A DNA stretch of 64,000 bases. Origin: an uncultured Clostridia bacterium. GTDB lineage: Bacteria; Bacillota; Clostridia; Oscillospirales; Ruminococcaceae. How positions within the stretch are numbered: the stretch's first letter is position 1; each line of letters opens with the position of its first letter. The notes under the pieces are model-generated. The model saw nothing but the letters and a program-made list of their open reading frames with translations. It was not told the DNA's origin and did not search any database. This document shows, in pieces, positions 51,486 through 61,244 of the stretch. Position numbers and translations under genes: made by a program. The stretch lies in contig CANRFB010000001.1 in assembly GCA_947629785.1 (NCBI GenBank), positions 1-64,000 of the forward strand, read 5' to 3'.

Positions 51486-52211
51486 TCATATTTTCATAAG
51501 TGCGGCTGTAATGTTGTCTCCACCGCCGTTTTCAAGGGCTCGTTTAATAAGCTGCGAAGGAACGTCCTTTGGTTCGGATCTTTTTATAATATTGAACATA
51601 TCTGCTTCGTCACAATAATTTGAAAGTCCGTCAGTACAAAGGAGAATAGCCGAGTTTTCGGTAAGTTCTGCTTCAAAATAGTCCGGCGCGACCCGATCCG
51701 AAACGCCCACCGCCTTTGTAATGTAGTTCCTCTGGGGGTGATTTTTCAGCTGTTCCTTTGTGATCTCGCCGTTCTCATACATTTTCATTACAACGGTGTG
51801 ATCCTTTGTAAGCTGCCGTATCTCATGATTTATAAGGTAAAGTCTGGAATCTCCCACATTTACCGCGTAAAGTCTGTTTCCGAAAATAAGAGCCGCAACG
51901 CAGGTAGTTCCCATGCCTTTCATATCCATGCTTGAGACCGACATATCATAGACCACGGAATTTGCTGTAGTTACCGAGGAAATAAGCAGATTTCTTATGG
52001 AATTTCCGCTGTAATCAGGACGGAAAACCTTTGTTATCCGTTCAAAGACTACGTTTACCGCTCTTTCGCTGGCTTCGCTTCCGGCGTTCTGACCGCCCAT
52101 ACCGTCGCAAATAACAGCAAAGCATATGTCATCTCTTAGCATAGCTGTACGGACTCTGTCCTGATTTTCGGTTCTGGACAGTCCGATATTAGTATCCGAA
52201 AAGACCTGCAT
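51486..52211 (-). CDS. prpC: PP2C-type protein phosphatase
   Basis: A 241-residue PPM phosphatase that reverses PrkC phosphorylation. Metal motifs are CDGMGGQNAGSEAS, VGDSRLYLI and LLCTDGLSNY, with the terminal GGGDNITAAL. The ATG at 52211 has AAGGAGTG upstream. Next to rlmN and prkC, the conserved Firmicute arrangement. Confidence 0.96.
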   Translation of the reverse strand: MQVFSDTNIGLSRTENQDRVRTAMLRDDICFAVICDGMGGQNAGSEASERAVNVVFERITKVFRPDYSGNSIRNLLISSVTTANSVVYDMSVSSMDMKGMGTTCVAALIFGNRLYAVNVGDSRLYLINHEIRQLTKDHTVVMKMYENGEITKEQLKNHPQRNYITKAVGVSDRVAPDYFEAELTENSAILLCTDGLSNYCDEADMFNIIKRSEPKDVPSQLIKRALENGGGDNITAALMKI

Positions 52212-52230
52212 ATACTTCACTCCTTTATGT

Positions 52231-53256
52231 TCATATCTCGTATTCTCGTCTTAACTGACCGCAAGCTGCGTCTATATCTGCTCCAAGCGTTCTGCGAATG
52301 GTGGCGTTAAGACCGCCTTTTTCCAGTGCAGAAGCAAAATTTTTCAGTGCATTTCTGTCCGAACGGTAATTCCGTTCCTTTATTTCATTTACGGGTATAA
52401 GATTAACATGGCAGTTCATGCCTTTCAGCAGCCGTATCAGCCCCTCCGCATCGGCGGCGGTGTCATTTACTCCGTGAATTACGGCATATTCAAATGAAAT
52501 TCTCCTGCCTGTCTTATCCATATAGTCCTTGCAGGCTTTTATAAGCTGCGAAATATTATATCGCTTGTTTACCGGCATTATACTGCTCCGCTTTTCGTCC
52601 GTAACGGCATGAAGCGATATGGAAAGCGTCAGCCCGAACCGGTATTCCGCCAGATCGTATATCCTGTCCACAAGCCCGCAGGTAGATAACGAAACGTGTC
52701 TGAGACTGAGATTTTTCCCAGTTTCAGAAGAAAGTATCTTCAGGAATTTTACCACATTATCAAAATTATCCAGCGGTTCGCCTATTCCCATAAGAACGAT
52801 ACTGTCAACGTGTTTTCCGCTGTCCTCTTCGGCAGTGTAAACTTGCAGCAGCATTTCCGACGGCAAAAGGTTCCTCTTGAATCCCGCAATAGTTGACGCG
52901 CAGAAATTGCAGCCCATTTTGCAGCCCACCTGCGTGGAAATACACAGACTGTTTCCGTGCTTGTATTCCATCATAACCGACTCTATATGATTGCCGTCCG
53001 GCAACTCATATAAATATTTTACCGTATTATCCAGTGCAGATTCAAGCTTTCTGACAATTTTTATACTATTTATACAATATATTTCATCTAATTTTGTGCG
53101 TAAAGACGATGAAATATTACTCATATTGGAAAACTCGTGAACTCTTTTTGTATGTAACCATTCATATATCTGCTTTGCCCGAAAATTCTTCTCGCCCAAA
53201 AGTTCAATTTCAGCCGAAAGTTCTTCCGGAGCGTAGGATAAAATATCCTTTTTCAA
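52231..53256 (-). CDS. rlmN: Dual-specificity 23S rRNA/tRNA methyltransferase RlmN
   Basis: A 341-residue radical-SAM methyltransferase that makes 2-methyladenosine in 23S rRNA and tRNA. The cluster motif is C-x3-C-x2-C (CKMGCNFC), followed by SIVLMGIGEPLDNFDNV, and the resolving Cys near the end in DIDAACGQLRREYE. It overlaps rsmB by four bases. Confidence 0.97.
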   Translation of the reverse strand: MKKDILSYAPEELSAEIELLGEKNFRAKQIYEWLHTKRVHEFSNMSNISSSLRTKLDEIYCINSIKIVRKLESALDNTVKYLYELPDGNHIESVMMEYKHGNSLCISTQVGCKMGCNFCASTIAGFKRNLLPSEMLLQVYTAEEDSGKHVDSIVLMGIGEPLDNFDNVVKFLKILSSETGKNLSLRHVSLSTCGLVDRIYDLAEYRFGLTLSISLHAVTDEKRSSIMPVNKRYNISQLIKACKDYMDKTGRRISFEYAVIHGVNDTAADAEGLIRLLKGMNCHVNLIPVNEIKERNYRSDRNALKNFASALEKGGLNATIRRTLGADIDAACGQLRREYEI

Positions 53257-54554
53257 GCTATCACCTTTCTTATTTTTGCCATAAAAAATCCCTCACAGTC
53301 AAATTCATCAGGAAATATCGTAAGCTTGTACCCGTCCGCTTCCGGAAAAGCGTTCACAGGTTCAAAATCCTTGTGTTCCGTCAGAAATCTGTCAATTACA
53401 TTGTCATTTTCCGATCTGCTGAGAGTACAGGTAGAATATACCAGTTCTCCCCCGTCTTTCAGATAAGACGCCGCAGCGGAAAGGATCTTATATTGAAGTT
53501 CAGGAAGTTCCCTTGCCCGCTCAATACCGTTATACTTAATTTCCGGCTTAGTACGGATAACTCCGAACCCGGAACATGGAACATCACAAAGCACTTTGTC
53601 GGCTTTCGTGAAATTTTCGTTGAAAACTGCCCCATCATTGCAGACAGCTTCTGCAATTGAAATTCCAAGACGTTCTGCACCTTTACGGATAAGACCTACA
53701 CGATTTTCCCGCACATCACCCGAAATTATCCTGCCGTTATTTTCCATTATTTCTGCCATAGTGAAAGTTTTCCCGCCGGGCGCGGCACAAATATCAATAA
53801 CTGTCTCTCCCTTTTTCGGAGCAAGAATCGCACAACACATTTGTGATGACATATCCTGAACGTGGAACATTCCGTTTTTGAAAAGATCCAACTGTTCCAC
53901 ACTTCCGTTAATATCTGCCGAAACACAATCCGGAATTTTTTCACATATCTGCGAATCTATCCCCATCTTCCCGAAATCTTCCACAAGCTTTCGGGAAGTG
54001 GTTTTCAATGTATTCACCCTGACATAAAGCTTATGGGGCAAAAGCGAATTTTTAAGTAAATTTTCTGTTTTTTCGGTTGAATAGTCCTCGCAAAGAAGCT
54101 TTACCAACTCTTTTCCGCAGGAATATTCCACGCTCATACGCTCTATATCGTCTGTGGGAAGTTCAAAATGTTTCCCGTCCCTTATAAAATTCCGCAGAAC
54201 GGCGTTTATGAACCCCGACGCGCTTTTCTTTCTGCATTTAGCGGCAAGAGCCACCGATTCGTTTACCGCCGCATTGTCGGGAACGGAATCCATGTAAAGC
54301 AGCTGATAAATTCCCATTTTAAGGATATTTGCCACAGAACCGTCTAACTTTTCAAGAGGTCTGCTGCTGTATTTTGAAATGATATATTCAAGGGTAAGTT
54401 TCCGTTCAAGAACTCCGTAAAAAAGCCTTGAAGCAAAAGCTTTATCTCTTTCGGAAAGTCCCGAAATCCCCTGTTCCAGCAAAAGATTTGAATACGCCTT
54501 GTCGTCCATTCTGTCAAGCAGTCCAAGAACGGTGTACCTCGTCAGACTGCTCAT
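53253..54554 (-). CDS. rsmB: 16S rRNA m5C methyltransferase RsmB
   Basis: A 433-residue enzyme with an N-terminal NusB-like RNA-binding domain (about 1-135) and a C-terminal methyltransferase domain. SAM motif I is VIDICAAPGGKTFTMAE; the catalytic cysteines are in CDVPCSGFG and STCTLSRSEND. It modifies 16S rRNA C967 or its equivalent. It overlaps the yugP stop and start by one base at 54554. Confidence 0.95.
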   Translation of the reverse strand: MSSLTRYTVLGLLDRMDDKAYSNLLLEQGISGLSERDKAFASRLFYGVLERKLTLEYIISKYSSRPLEKLDGSVANILKMGIYQLLYMDSVPDNAAVNESVALAAKCRKKSASGFINAVLRNFIRDGKHFELPTDDIERMSVEYSCGKELVKLLCEDYSTEKTENLLKNSLLPHKLYVRVNTLKTTSRKLVEDFGKMGIDSQICEKIPDCVSADINGSVEQLDLFKNGMFHVQDMSSQMCCAILAPKKGETVIDICAAPGGKTFTMAEIMENNGRIISGDVRENRVGLIRKGAERLGISIAEAVCNDGAVFNENFTKADKVLCDVPCSGFGVIRTKPEIKYNGIERARELPELQYKILSAAASYLKDGGELVYSTCTLSRSENDNVIDRFLTEHKDFEPVNAFPEADGYKLTIFPDEFDCEGFFMAKIRKVIA

Positions 54555-55246
54555 CAGTCGTTTCTCCTTCTGCCGCCGGAAGCTATCACTATCAGCCTTA
54601 AAAGGCTCAGCAGTGCCGAGAACATTGCCGCAACGTATGTCATAGCCGCCGCGCTGAGAACTTTCTTGGACATTCTCACTTCATCGGGCTGCAATATCGC
54701 TCTTTCGTCAAGAGTCTGCAAAGCCCTGCCGCTGGCGTTGAATTCAACAGGCAGCGTCACCGCCTGAAACAGAACGACTCCCGCGTAAAGGAATATTCCC
54801 ACAGGGACGAGGAAATCCAGTGCGCTGAACAGTAATCCTATAAGTATCAGCGGAACTGCAAGTTTTGAGCCTATCTGGGTTATAGGAATTATTGCCTGAC
54901 GTATCTTTATAGGCATATAACCCTGTGCGTGCTGGATAGCGTGTCCTACTTCGTGGGCCGCAACGCCTATTGCCGCAACGGAAGAATTTCCGTAAACCGA
55001 ATCCGAAAGCCGTATGATATTTGCGGACGGATCATAATGGTCTGTAAGATTGCCGCTGATGTGTTCTATCTGAATACTGTACAATCCGTTTTCATCAAGG
55101 ATCATTCTTGCAACTTCGTTTGCAGTATATCCGCGTGAATTGCGTACACTGCTGTATTTATTGAATGTGCTGCTCACCTTGAACTGCGCTATCATCGCAA
55201 ATATTACCGCAGGCAGCACGATAATGTAAGTCGGATCCCAGAACAT
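54554..55246 (-). CDS. yugP: Zinc metallopeptidase, YugP type
   Basis: A 230-residue membrane-bound peptidase_2 family protein. The zinc motif H-E-x2-H is in AAHEVGHAIQHAQGY (near residue 100), with three or more membrane helices at the N- and C-terminus. The substrate is unknown. The ATG at 55246 lies nine bases from AGGAGGG and 13 bases after fmt. YugP is not in this place in Bacillus, so the insertion between fmt and rsmB is a clostridial variation. Confidence 0.9.
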   Translation of the reverse strand: MFWDPTYIIVLPAVIFAMIAQFKVSSTFNKYSSVRNSRGYTANEVARMILDENGLYSIQIEHISGNLTDHYDPSANIIRLSDSVYGNSSVAAIGVAAHEVGHAIQHAQGYMPIKIRQAIIPITQIGSKLAVPLILIGLLFSALDFLVPVGIFLYAGVVLFQAVTLPVEFNASGRALQTLDERAILQPDEVRMSKKVLSAAAMTYVAAMFSALLSLLRLIVIASGGRRRND

Positions 55247-55259
55247 AACTTCCCTCCTT

Positions 55260-56201
55260 TTAAAGTAAAACAGTACCTTTCGCAACGGGTTTTCCACGGA
55301 GATAATCGGCGGTTTTCATTCTCTTTCCGCCCTCCGCCTGAACTTCGGTGAATCTTATACACTTTCCGTCGCCACAAGCAACAGTAAAGCTTTCCGGCTT
55401 TACAATCGTTCCGCATTGAACATTTCCGGAAACCTCGCCTGCAAGTTCCGAACCGTATATTTTAAGGCGTTTCCCGTCAAGTATTGCCGTCGCGCAGGGA
55501 AATGCCGACAAACCGCGTATTTTGTTGTGTATTTCCGTCGCAGATTTTGAAAAATCAATTGGGCACATATCCTTTGTAAGCATTGGAGCATATGTTGAAA
55601 GGCTGTCGTCCTGTTTTTTGGGTGTAACGCTGTTTTCCTTTACAGCCTTGATGGTTTTAAGAAGCAGTTCCGCGCCCATTACGGCAAGCCTGTCATGCAG
55701 TTCGGAAGCCGTTTCGTTCTCCCCGATCTCCGTTTCCGATTTTAAAAGCATATCTCCGGTGTCGATGCCGTCAGCCATTTTCATTGTGGTAACGCCTGTC
55801 ACTTTCTCTCCATTGAGAACGCTCCACTGGATAGGTCCCGCACCTCTGTATTTCGGAAGCAGCGACGCGTGGACGTTCAGACAGAAATACTTGGGAAGTT
55901 CCAGTATTTCCTTTGGAAGAATTTTTCCATACGCTGTTACAACTATCATATCAGGAGAAATTTCCCTTAAAATTTTCAGAGAATTTTCCGCGTCCTCGCC
56001 TTTTTTAAGGCTCAAAGGCTGGTACACGGGAATGTTATATTTCACTGCCAGTTCCTTTACCGGCGGCGGAGTAAGCTTATAACCGCGTCCCTTGGGCTTA
56101 TCCGGCTGTGTAAACACCGCTCGGACATTTTCTCCGCTGTCGATAAGCGCTTGCAGGCAAGGAACGGCAAAATCGGGAGTTCCCATAAAAACTATATCCA
56201 T
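55260..56201 (-). CDS. fmt: Methionyl-tRNA formyltransferase
   Basis: A 313-residue enzyme that formylates initiator Met-tRNA. MDIVFMGTPDFAVPCL at the start and NVHASLLPKYRGAGPIQWSV (with the S-L-L-P motif) are diagnostic. C-terminal OB-like domain from about residue 205. Coupled to def, as usual. Confidence 0.97.
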   Translation of the reverse strand: MDIVFMGTPDFAVPCLQALIDSGENVRAVFTQPDKPKGRGYKLTPPPVKELAVKYNIPVYQPLSLKKGEDAENSLKILREISPDMIVVTAYGKILPKEILELPKYFCLNVHASLLPKYRGAGPIQWSVLNGEKVTGVTTMKMADGIDTGDMLLKSETEIGENETASELHDRLAVMGAELLLKTIKAVKENSVTPKKQDDSLSTYAPMLTKDMCPIDFSKSATEIHNKIRGLSAFPCATAILDGKRLKIYGSELAGEVSGNVQCGTIVKPESFTVACGDGKCIRFTEVQAEGGKRMKTADYLRGKPVAKGTVLL

Positions 56202-56220
56202 CGGAAACCGCGTCCTTTCG

Positions 56221-56733
56221 TTATCTTCTTCTCTTTTTCCTGCCGCGTTTGCTTCTTTCCTCTTCTACCTGTTCGGGGTCTACCATTTCATCGGCAATAT
56301 CAATAAATAACTGTCCCTCAAGATGATCCATCTCATGGCAAACGGCTCTTGCGGCAAATTCTTTCAGTTTCAGCTGAACATGACCGCCGTTCCTGTCCTG
56401 AGCCTTTACAATTATCTCCATAGGACGGACAACATATCCCCAGTCGTCCGGACAGGAAAGACAGCCTTCAATGTCCCTTTGAGTGCCTTTCGACTTGATT
56501 ATCTCCGGATTTACAAGTTCGATAAGTCCGTCACCCGAATCTACAACAAGAGCGCGCCTTAAAATTCCTACCTGCGGCGCTGCAAGCCCGACACCGTTAG
56601 CCTTATACATGGTTTCCGCCATATCATCAAGAAGTATACCCAGCTTTTCGTCAAATATCTCCACGGGTTTGCATTTTTTCCTGAGAATATCCTCTTCCTT
56701 GTTGACTATATTTCTTATTGCCAAACCAATCAC
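56221..56733 (-). CDS. def: Peptide deformylase
   Basis: A 170-residue metal-dependent deformylase. The three motifs are complete: GVGLAAPQVG, EGCLSCP and HEMDHLEGQ, with the metal ligands Cys and two His. The C-terminus carries an unusual Arg/Lys-rich tail (about the last 12 residues). A GTG start is preceded by AGGAAAGG. Confidence 0.95.
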   Translation of the reverse strand: MIGLAIRNIVNKEEDILRKKCKPVEIFDEKLGILLDDMAETMYKANGVGLAAPQVGILRRALVVDSGDGLIELVNPEIIKSKGTQRDIEGCLSCPDDWGYVVRPMEIIVKAQDRNGGHVQLKLKEFAARAVCHEMDHLEGQLFIDIADEMVDPEQVEEERSKRGRKKRRR

Positions 56734-56746
56734 TGACCTTTCCTGT

Positions 56747-59176
56747 TTAAACTCCTATATCGCCGTTTATATCTAAAAATGTTTGTACATTTGCAAAATC
56801 TTTATCCGTAAAAGTTCTTTTGTAAATACCTGATATATAATCCCTGAATTTCTGATTGTTTACGCATTTGATTATCAGTCTGTAACGATACTTGCCGTTT
56901 ATCTTTTCATAACTGCATTTTGACGGTCCGAGGACTCGTATAGGAAATTTTATAGTTCCCGAATCAATTGTTTCCTTTATCATGCCGAAAAATTTCATTG
57001 AGCCGGCTTTTGCACAGCTGTCTATAATAGAAGAAAATTCCGCCGTACAGGTATCGCAGAACGGAGGGTATAACAGCATTTTTCTTGCCGCTATTTCCTG
57101 TTCATAAAAGCCTGTGTAGTCCTGCGCCGCCGCAAGATTAATGACATAATGTTCCGGAACGTAAGTCTGTATCACTGCCCTGCCTTGCTTTTCACCCCTG
57201 CCGCAGCGTCCTACAGCCTGAGTAACAAGAGAAAAAGTTCTTTCGTAACTTCTGAAATCTCCTGCATACAGGCTTTTATCCACCGAAAGCACGCCTACAA
57301 GGGTAACATTGGGGAAATCCAGTCCCTTGGCTATCATCTGAGTACCAAGCATTATATCGTATTCACCGTTTCCGAATGCGCAGAAATTTTTCTCGTAAAC
57401 ATACCGTGAACCGGTGGTATCTGCGTCCATTCTAAGCACACGCGCATCGGGAAACAGCCGCGCGACTTCGTCCTCAACTTTCTGAGTTCCCACTCCGGTT
57501 TTCCTGATGTGTTCTGAACCGCATTTCGGACAGGATTTTATCATTTTTTCCGTATGACCGCAATAGTGGCATACCAGACTGTCGGTCGGCTTATGATATG
57601 TGAGCGGTATGCTGCAATTAGGACAGACAAGCGGTTCACGGCAGTCCATACAGCTTATATATGTATGATAACCCCGCCTGTTCAGCAGCAGAATTGTCTG
57701 TTCTTTATGTTCAAGATTGTAATTTATTTCATTGACAAGCTTTTCCGAAAATATGGAAGAATTCCCGTAAAATCCGTCCACTGCAAGGTCAATTATGTCA
57801 ACATCGGGAAGTTTTTCCGCGGAATATCTGTTTTTCATTTCAAAAAGCTTATATCTGCCTTGTTTTGCATAAAAATAGCTTTCTATTGCAGGCGTTGCGG
57901 AAGCCATAAGAACAGTCGCGTTATGTGTGACGCAGCGTTTCTTTGCTATTTCTTTTGCGTTATATCTTGGCGAGGACTCGGATTTGTAAGTCCGTTCCCC
58001 CTCCTCGTCAATAATTATAAGCCCTATATTGTCTATGGGGGAAAATACCGCGCTGCGCGTTCCAACAACTATCCTTGCCGAACCGTTTTTTATGCGTTTG
58101 TATTCATTGAGTCTTTTTCCTATAGAAAGGCTGCTGTGGATTATCGCAACCATATCTCCGAAAAGCGCCTGAAAGCGTTCCACCACCTGCGGTGTAAGGG
58201 ATATTTCGGGAATAAGCATTATAACATTACGTCCCGCTTCTAAAGTATGCTGAATAAGTTTTGCAAATACAAGTGTCTTGCCGCTTCCGGTGACGCCGTA
58301 AAGCAAAGCCGCATGACAGGCATTGTCATCAATAAGTTCCGCAATTCCGTCATAAGCCGCCTGCTGCTGTTCTGTCAGAACTATATCATCAGGGTCATTT
58401 ATGACTTCTGCATTCGGTTTCCTGATAACTTCAATTTCGTATGTTTCCAGAACGCCTTTTTCAAAAAGTTTTTTTACAACGGCATTGGTAACACCGCAAA
58501 ATCTGTAAATTTCTTCCTTTGCGGCCGCACCGCAGTTTTCCAGAAGTTCTACCACTTCCCTTTGTTTTGCGGAAAAATCGGCTTTTTTCTCATATCCGTC
58601 CGAAAGGCGGATCAAGCTTACATTATCGTCTTTTTTGCGGCGTTTGAAGCTGTTTTCCTCAATGATAAAGCCCTTGACCGTAAGTTCGTCCAAAAGCTTT
58701 CCCTCTGCGCTGTCAAGTACGGAAATATCCTCCCTTGCCGCATGAAGAAGCAGCGCGGCTTTTTCCGAAAGTTCCGCTTCGGACATATCCTCGTCCGCAA
58801 GACGGTAATTCTGCCCGAAAACAACGCCGAGACCTATGGGAATAAGCGTTTTAAAGGCTTCAAAATAAGTGCAGAGAGTCGTGTTTCTGAGCCAGACAAG
58901 AAGTTCCAGCATTTCGTCATTAAGCAGCGGTTCTTTGTCAATAATTGAAGTCAGCGGTTTGAATCTGCTGATGTCCACGCCGTCGGTATCGTTTATTTTC
59001 AAAACGACGCCTATGCGTTTTCTGTTGCCTTTTCCGAAAGGAATGAGCACCCTTGCCCCCGCAAAGACCTTACCCTCCATTTCAACAGGAATGGTGTAGC
59101 TGTATAAATTATCATAACCATACGAAGCCCCGTCAACAGCAACAGCCGCAAAATGCTTTACAGTCAGCAAATCCAA
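56747..59176 (-). CDS. priA: Primosomal helicase PriA
   Basis: An 809-residue replication-restart helicase. It has a DNA-binding N-terminus, Walker A GVTGSGKT, a motif II that reads D-E-E-G instead of the usual D-E-E-H, eight cysteines of the zinc-binding insert (CMDC, CPNC, CHYC, CPKC), and helicase motifs GTQMIAKGLDFPNVTLV and AVGRCGRGEKQG. The start is a TTG (59176 or 59170) near GGGGTG. coaBC, which precedes priA in Bacillus, is absent. Confidence 0.95.
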   Translation of the reverse strand: MDLLTVKHFAAVAVDGASYGYDNLYSYTIPVEMEGKVFAGARVLIPFGKGNRKRIGVVLKINDTDGVDISRFKPLTSIIDKEPLLNDEMLELLVWLRNTTLCTYFEAFKTLIPIGLGVVFGQNYRLADEDMSEAELSEKAALLLHAAREDISVLDSAEGKLLDELTVKGFIIEENSFKRRKKDDNVSLIRLSDGYEKKADFSAKQREVVELLENCGAAAKEEIYRFCGVTNAVVKKLFEKGVLETYEIEVIRKPNAEVINDPDDIVLTEQQQAAYDGIAELIDDNACHAALLYGVTGSGKTLVFAKLIQHTLEAGRNVIMLIPEISLTPQVVERFQALFGDMVAIIHSSLSIGKRLNEYKRIKNGSARIVVGTRSAVFSPIDNIGLIIIDEEGERTYKSESSPRYNAKEIAKKRCVTHNATVLMASATPAIESYFYAKQGRYKLFEMKNRYSAEKLPDVDIIDLAVDGFYGNSSIFSEKLVNEINYNLEHKEQTILLLNRRGYHTYISCMDCREPLVCPNCSIPLTYHKPTDSLVCHYCGHTEKMIKSCPKCGSEHIRKTGVGTQKVEDEVARLFPDARVLRMDADTTGSRYVYEKNFCAFGNGEYDIMLGTQMIAKGLDFPNVTLVGVLSVDKSLYAGDFRSYERTFSLVTQAVGRCGRGEKQGRAVIQTYVPEHYVINLAAAQDYTGFYEQEIAARKMLLYPPFCDTCTAEFSSIIDSCAKAGSMKFFGMIKETIDSGTIKFPIRVLGPSKCSYEKINGKYRYRLIIKCVNNQKFRDYISGIYKRTFTDKDFANVQTFLDINGDIGV

Positions 59177-59189
59177 TCACCCCGCGAAA

Positions 59190-59399
59190 TCAATCCTTAT
59201 CTTCGTCAGTTCCCTCAATGAATGAATACTTCCTGCTTGCAAATTCTTCTACCGCTGTCTTGACAGGCTTTTCTTCAAGGACTTTTCCCTCGGAGCAAAG
59301 TTCATCGGCGATCTCTCTTGCCCTTTTTGCAACTGCAAGAACTACCGAATAGTAGCTTTCGTTTTTAGTTGCTATCTGGTTAATAGATGGTCTAAGCAT
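59190..59399 (-). CDS. rpoZ: RNA polymerase omega subunit
   Basis: A 69-residue omega subunit. The [31 protein letters not shown] start is typical. The ATG at 59399 lies inside the end of gmk, eight bases after GAGGTG, and overlaps it by eight bases; longer starts would lack a ribosome binding site. It stabilises the polymerase core. Confidence 0.93.
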   Translation of the reverse strand: MLRPSINQIATKNESYYSVVLAVAKRAREIADELCSEGKVLEEKPVKTAVEEFASRKYSFIEGTDEDKD

Positions 59400-59997
59400 T
59401 TTCCAACACCTCATCAATATAATTTGGATAATTTTTGGCACTGAGTTCCTCGGCCCTGATGATCGCTTTCAAATCGTCAACAGCCTCGGAAAGCTCACCG
59501 TTTACAACTGTATAATTGTATTTATAAGCTTGTTTGATCTCTCCCGCCGCTTCGCTAAGACGCTTTTCAATGACATCCTCGGTCTCCGTTCCTCGCTTGT
59601 TCAGACGCCTGCGGAGTTCTTTCAGTGACGGCGGCAGAATGAACACAAACACCGCATCGGGGCATTTTTCCATAATTTTCATAGCACCCTGAACTTCAAT
59701 TTCCAGAATAACGTGCTTGCCCTCTGTAAGCATATCTTCAACAGGTTTTCGCGGGGTTCCGTAATAATTTCCGCAGTATTCCGCATATTCAAGCATACCG
59801 TCATTTCCAATAAGTTCCTCAAATTTTTCTTTTGTGAGGAAATGATAATTAACGCCGTCCACTTCTCCGGGTCTGGGCGCTCTTGTAGTTGCGGAAACAG
59901 AATAGAAAATATTGTCATTCTTTAAAATTTCCGCAAGAACCGTTCCCTTGCCGCAGCCCGACGGTCCGGAAACAACTATCAGCAAGCCTTTATTCAT
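59392..59997 (-). CDS. gmk: Guanylate kinase
   Basis: A 201-residue kinase (GMP to GDP) with P-loop GPSGCGKGT and the family motifs [20 protein letters not shown] and GNYYGTP. The ATG at 59997 has GAGGAGACAG upstream and overlaps remA by eight bases. Part of the yicC-remA-gmk-rpoZ run. Confidence 0.97.
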   Translation of the reverse strand: MNKGLLIVVSGPSGCGKGTVLAEILKNDNIFYSVSATTRAPRPGEVDGVNYHFLTKEKFEELIGNDGMLEYAEYCGNYYGTPRKPVEDMLTEGKHVILEIEVQGAMKIMEKCPDAVFVFILPPSLKELRRRLNKRGTETEDVIEKRLSEAAGEIKQAYKYNYTVVNGELSEAVDDLKAIIRAEELSAKNYPNYIDEVLENA

Positions 59998-60247
59998 CTT
60001 CTGTCTCCTCCTCGTCAATACTGAGTCTGCCGGCAACGGTTTCGGGCTGAACGGCGGAAAGTATCACATGGTCGCTGTCCATGATTATTACTGCCCTTGT
60101 CCGTCTGCCGTAAGTAGCGTCTATAAGTGAACCTTTTTCTTTGGCGTCCTGAATTATACGTTTTATGGGCGCGGATTCGGGACTTACTATTGCGATAAGC
60201 CGTCCCGCGTTTATCATATTTCCGAATCCTATGTTAATAAGCTTCAT
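59990..60247 (-). CDS. remA: RemA-like regulator (DUF370)
   Basis: An 85-residue protein of the DUF370/RemA family. [29 protein letters not shown] and the [20 protein letters not shown] region are characteristic. In Bacillus RemA binds DNA as an octameric ring and activates matrix genes. Its C-terminal ten residues are acidic. Located between yicC and gmk as in Bacillus. Confidence 0.94.
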   Translation of the reverse strand: MKLINIGFGNMINAGRLIAIVSPESAPIKRIIQDAKEKGSLIDATYGRRTRAVIIMDSDHVILSAVQPETVAGRLSIDEEETEDE

Positions 60248-60259
60248 AAACTTCTCCCG

Positions 60260-61138
60260 TTATTCGATATTCTGTATCTGTTCGCGGATCTTTTCTATTT
60301 CTGATTTGAGTTCCACCACGGTTTTCGTGACCTCAATATCCTGAGCCTTTGAACCGATGGTGTTGCTTTCGCGGTTAAATTCCTGAATAAGGAAATCCAG
60401 TTTCCTGCCCACGGGTTCTTCCGCTTTCAGAAGTTCCCTGAACTGGTGAATGTGGCTTCTTAACCTTACGGTTTCCTCGTCAACGGCGGTCTTTTCAGAA
60501 AAAATCGCCGCTTCGGTGATTATCCGCTGTTCATCGACATTTTTATCTTCAAGAATGTCTTTTATCTTGTTGTAAAGCTTTTCCCTGTACAGTCTTGTGG
60601 TTTCGGGGGAACGTTTCTCCACGGCTTCCACAAGTTTTTCGATATAATCAAGGCGGGAACTGATGTCCTCGGTCATTTTGCCGCCCTCAATGACACGCAT
60701 TGAAACAAAGTTTTTTAAAGCTTCCTCCGCAACGATCCTAACATCATTCCAGACTGCTTCCTCGTCCTCTTCCGCCTTTACAACATTGAAAATATCAGGC
60801 AGCCGCATAAGCTTGGAAAGTGTAATGTCGTCCTCCAGACCGAGTTCTTCATTTGCGTTACGCAAAGCGGAAACATACCCCTGCGCCATTGACTTATTTA
60901 CTTCGATAAGCGCGTCTTTTCCCTCAATATTGAAAACCGAGATTCCAACGTCCACCTTGCCGCGGGAGATACTTCCCTGCAGGAAAGTTTTCATTTTCTC
61001 CTCAAGGTAGCCGTAAGCTCTGGGTGTTCTTGATGAATATTCAAAATACCTGTGATTAACCGATTTTATTTCCACGGTAATATCTCTGCCGTCTATTATC
61101 TGCTGACTTCTGCCGTACCCTGTCATACTTTTTATCAT
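60260..61138 (-). CDS. yicC: YicC/YloC family endoribonuclease
   Basis: A 292-residue protein beginning MIKSMTGYGRS and continuing VEIKSVNHRYFEYSSRTPR, the YicC hallmarks, and ending in the DUF1732 region EFNRESNTIGSKAQD. Recent work describes YicC/YloC as an endoribonuclease. First gene of the long minus operon, led by a promoter at 61180-61208. Confidence 0.95.
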   Translation of the reverse strand: MIKSMTGYGRSQQIIDGRDITVEIKSVNHRYFEYSSRTPRAYGYLEEKMKTFLQGSISRGKVDVGISVFNIEGKDALIEVNKSMAQGYVSALRNANEELGLEDDITLSKLMRLPDIFNVVKAEEDEEAVWNDVRIVAEEALKNFVSMRVIEGGKMTEDISSRLDYIEKLVEAVEKRSPETTRLYREKLYNKIKDILEDKNVDEQRIITEAAIFSEKTAVDEETVRLRSHIHQFRELLKAEEPVGRKLDFLIQEFNRESNTIGSKAQDIEVTKTVVELKSEIEKIREQIQNIE

Positions 61139-61179
61139 CAGATCACAGTCCTTTCTTTCCGTTAAAACATTTACATTCT

Positions 61180-61208
61180 ATTATACCATTTCACGGCATG
61201 AAAATCAA
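61180..61208 (-). promoter_or_regulatory. Sigma-A promoter for the yicC-to-spoVM operon
   Basis: On the minus strand: TTGATT, 17 bases, TATAAT, about 40 bases before the yicC start. Confidence 0.88.
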
Positions 61209-61244
61209 GTGTTTTTCATTAAAAATCCGCATTTCCGGCAAGTT

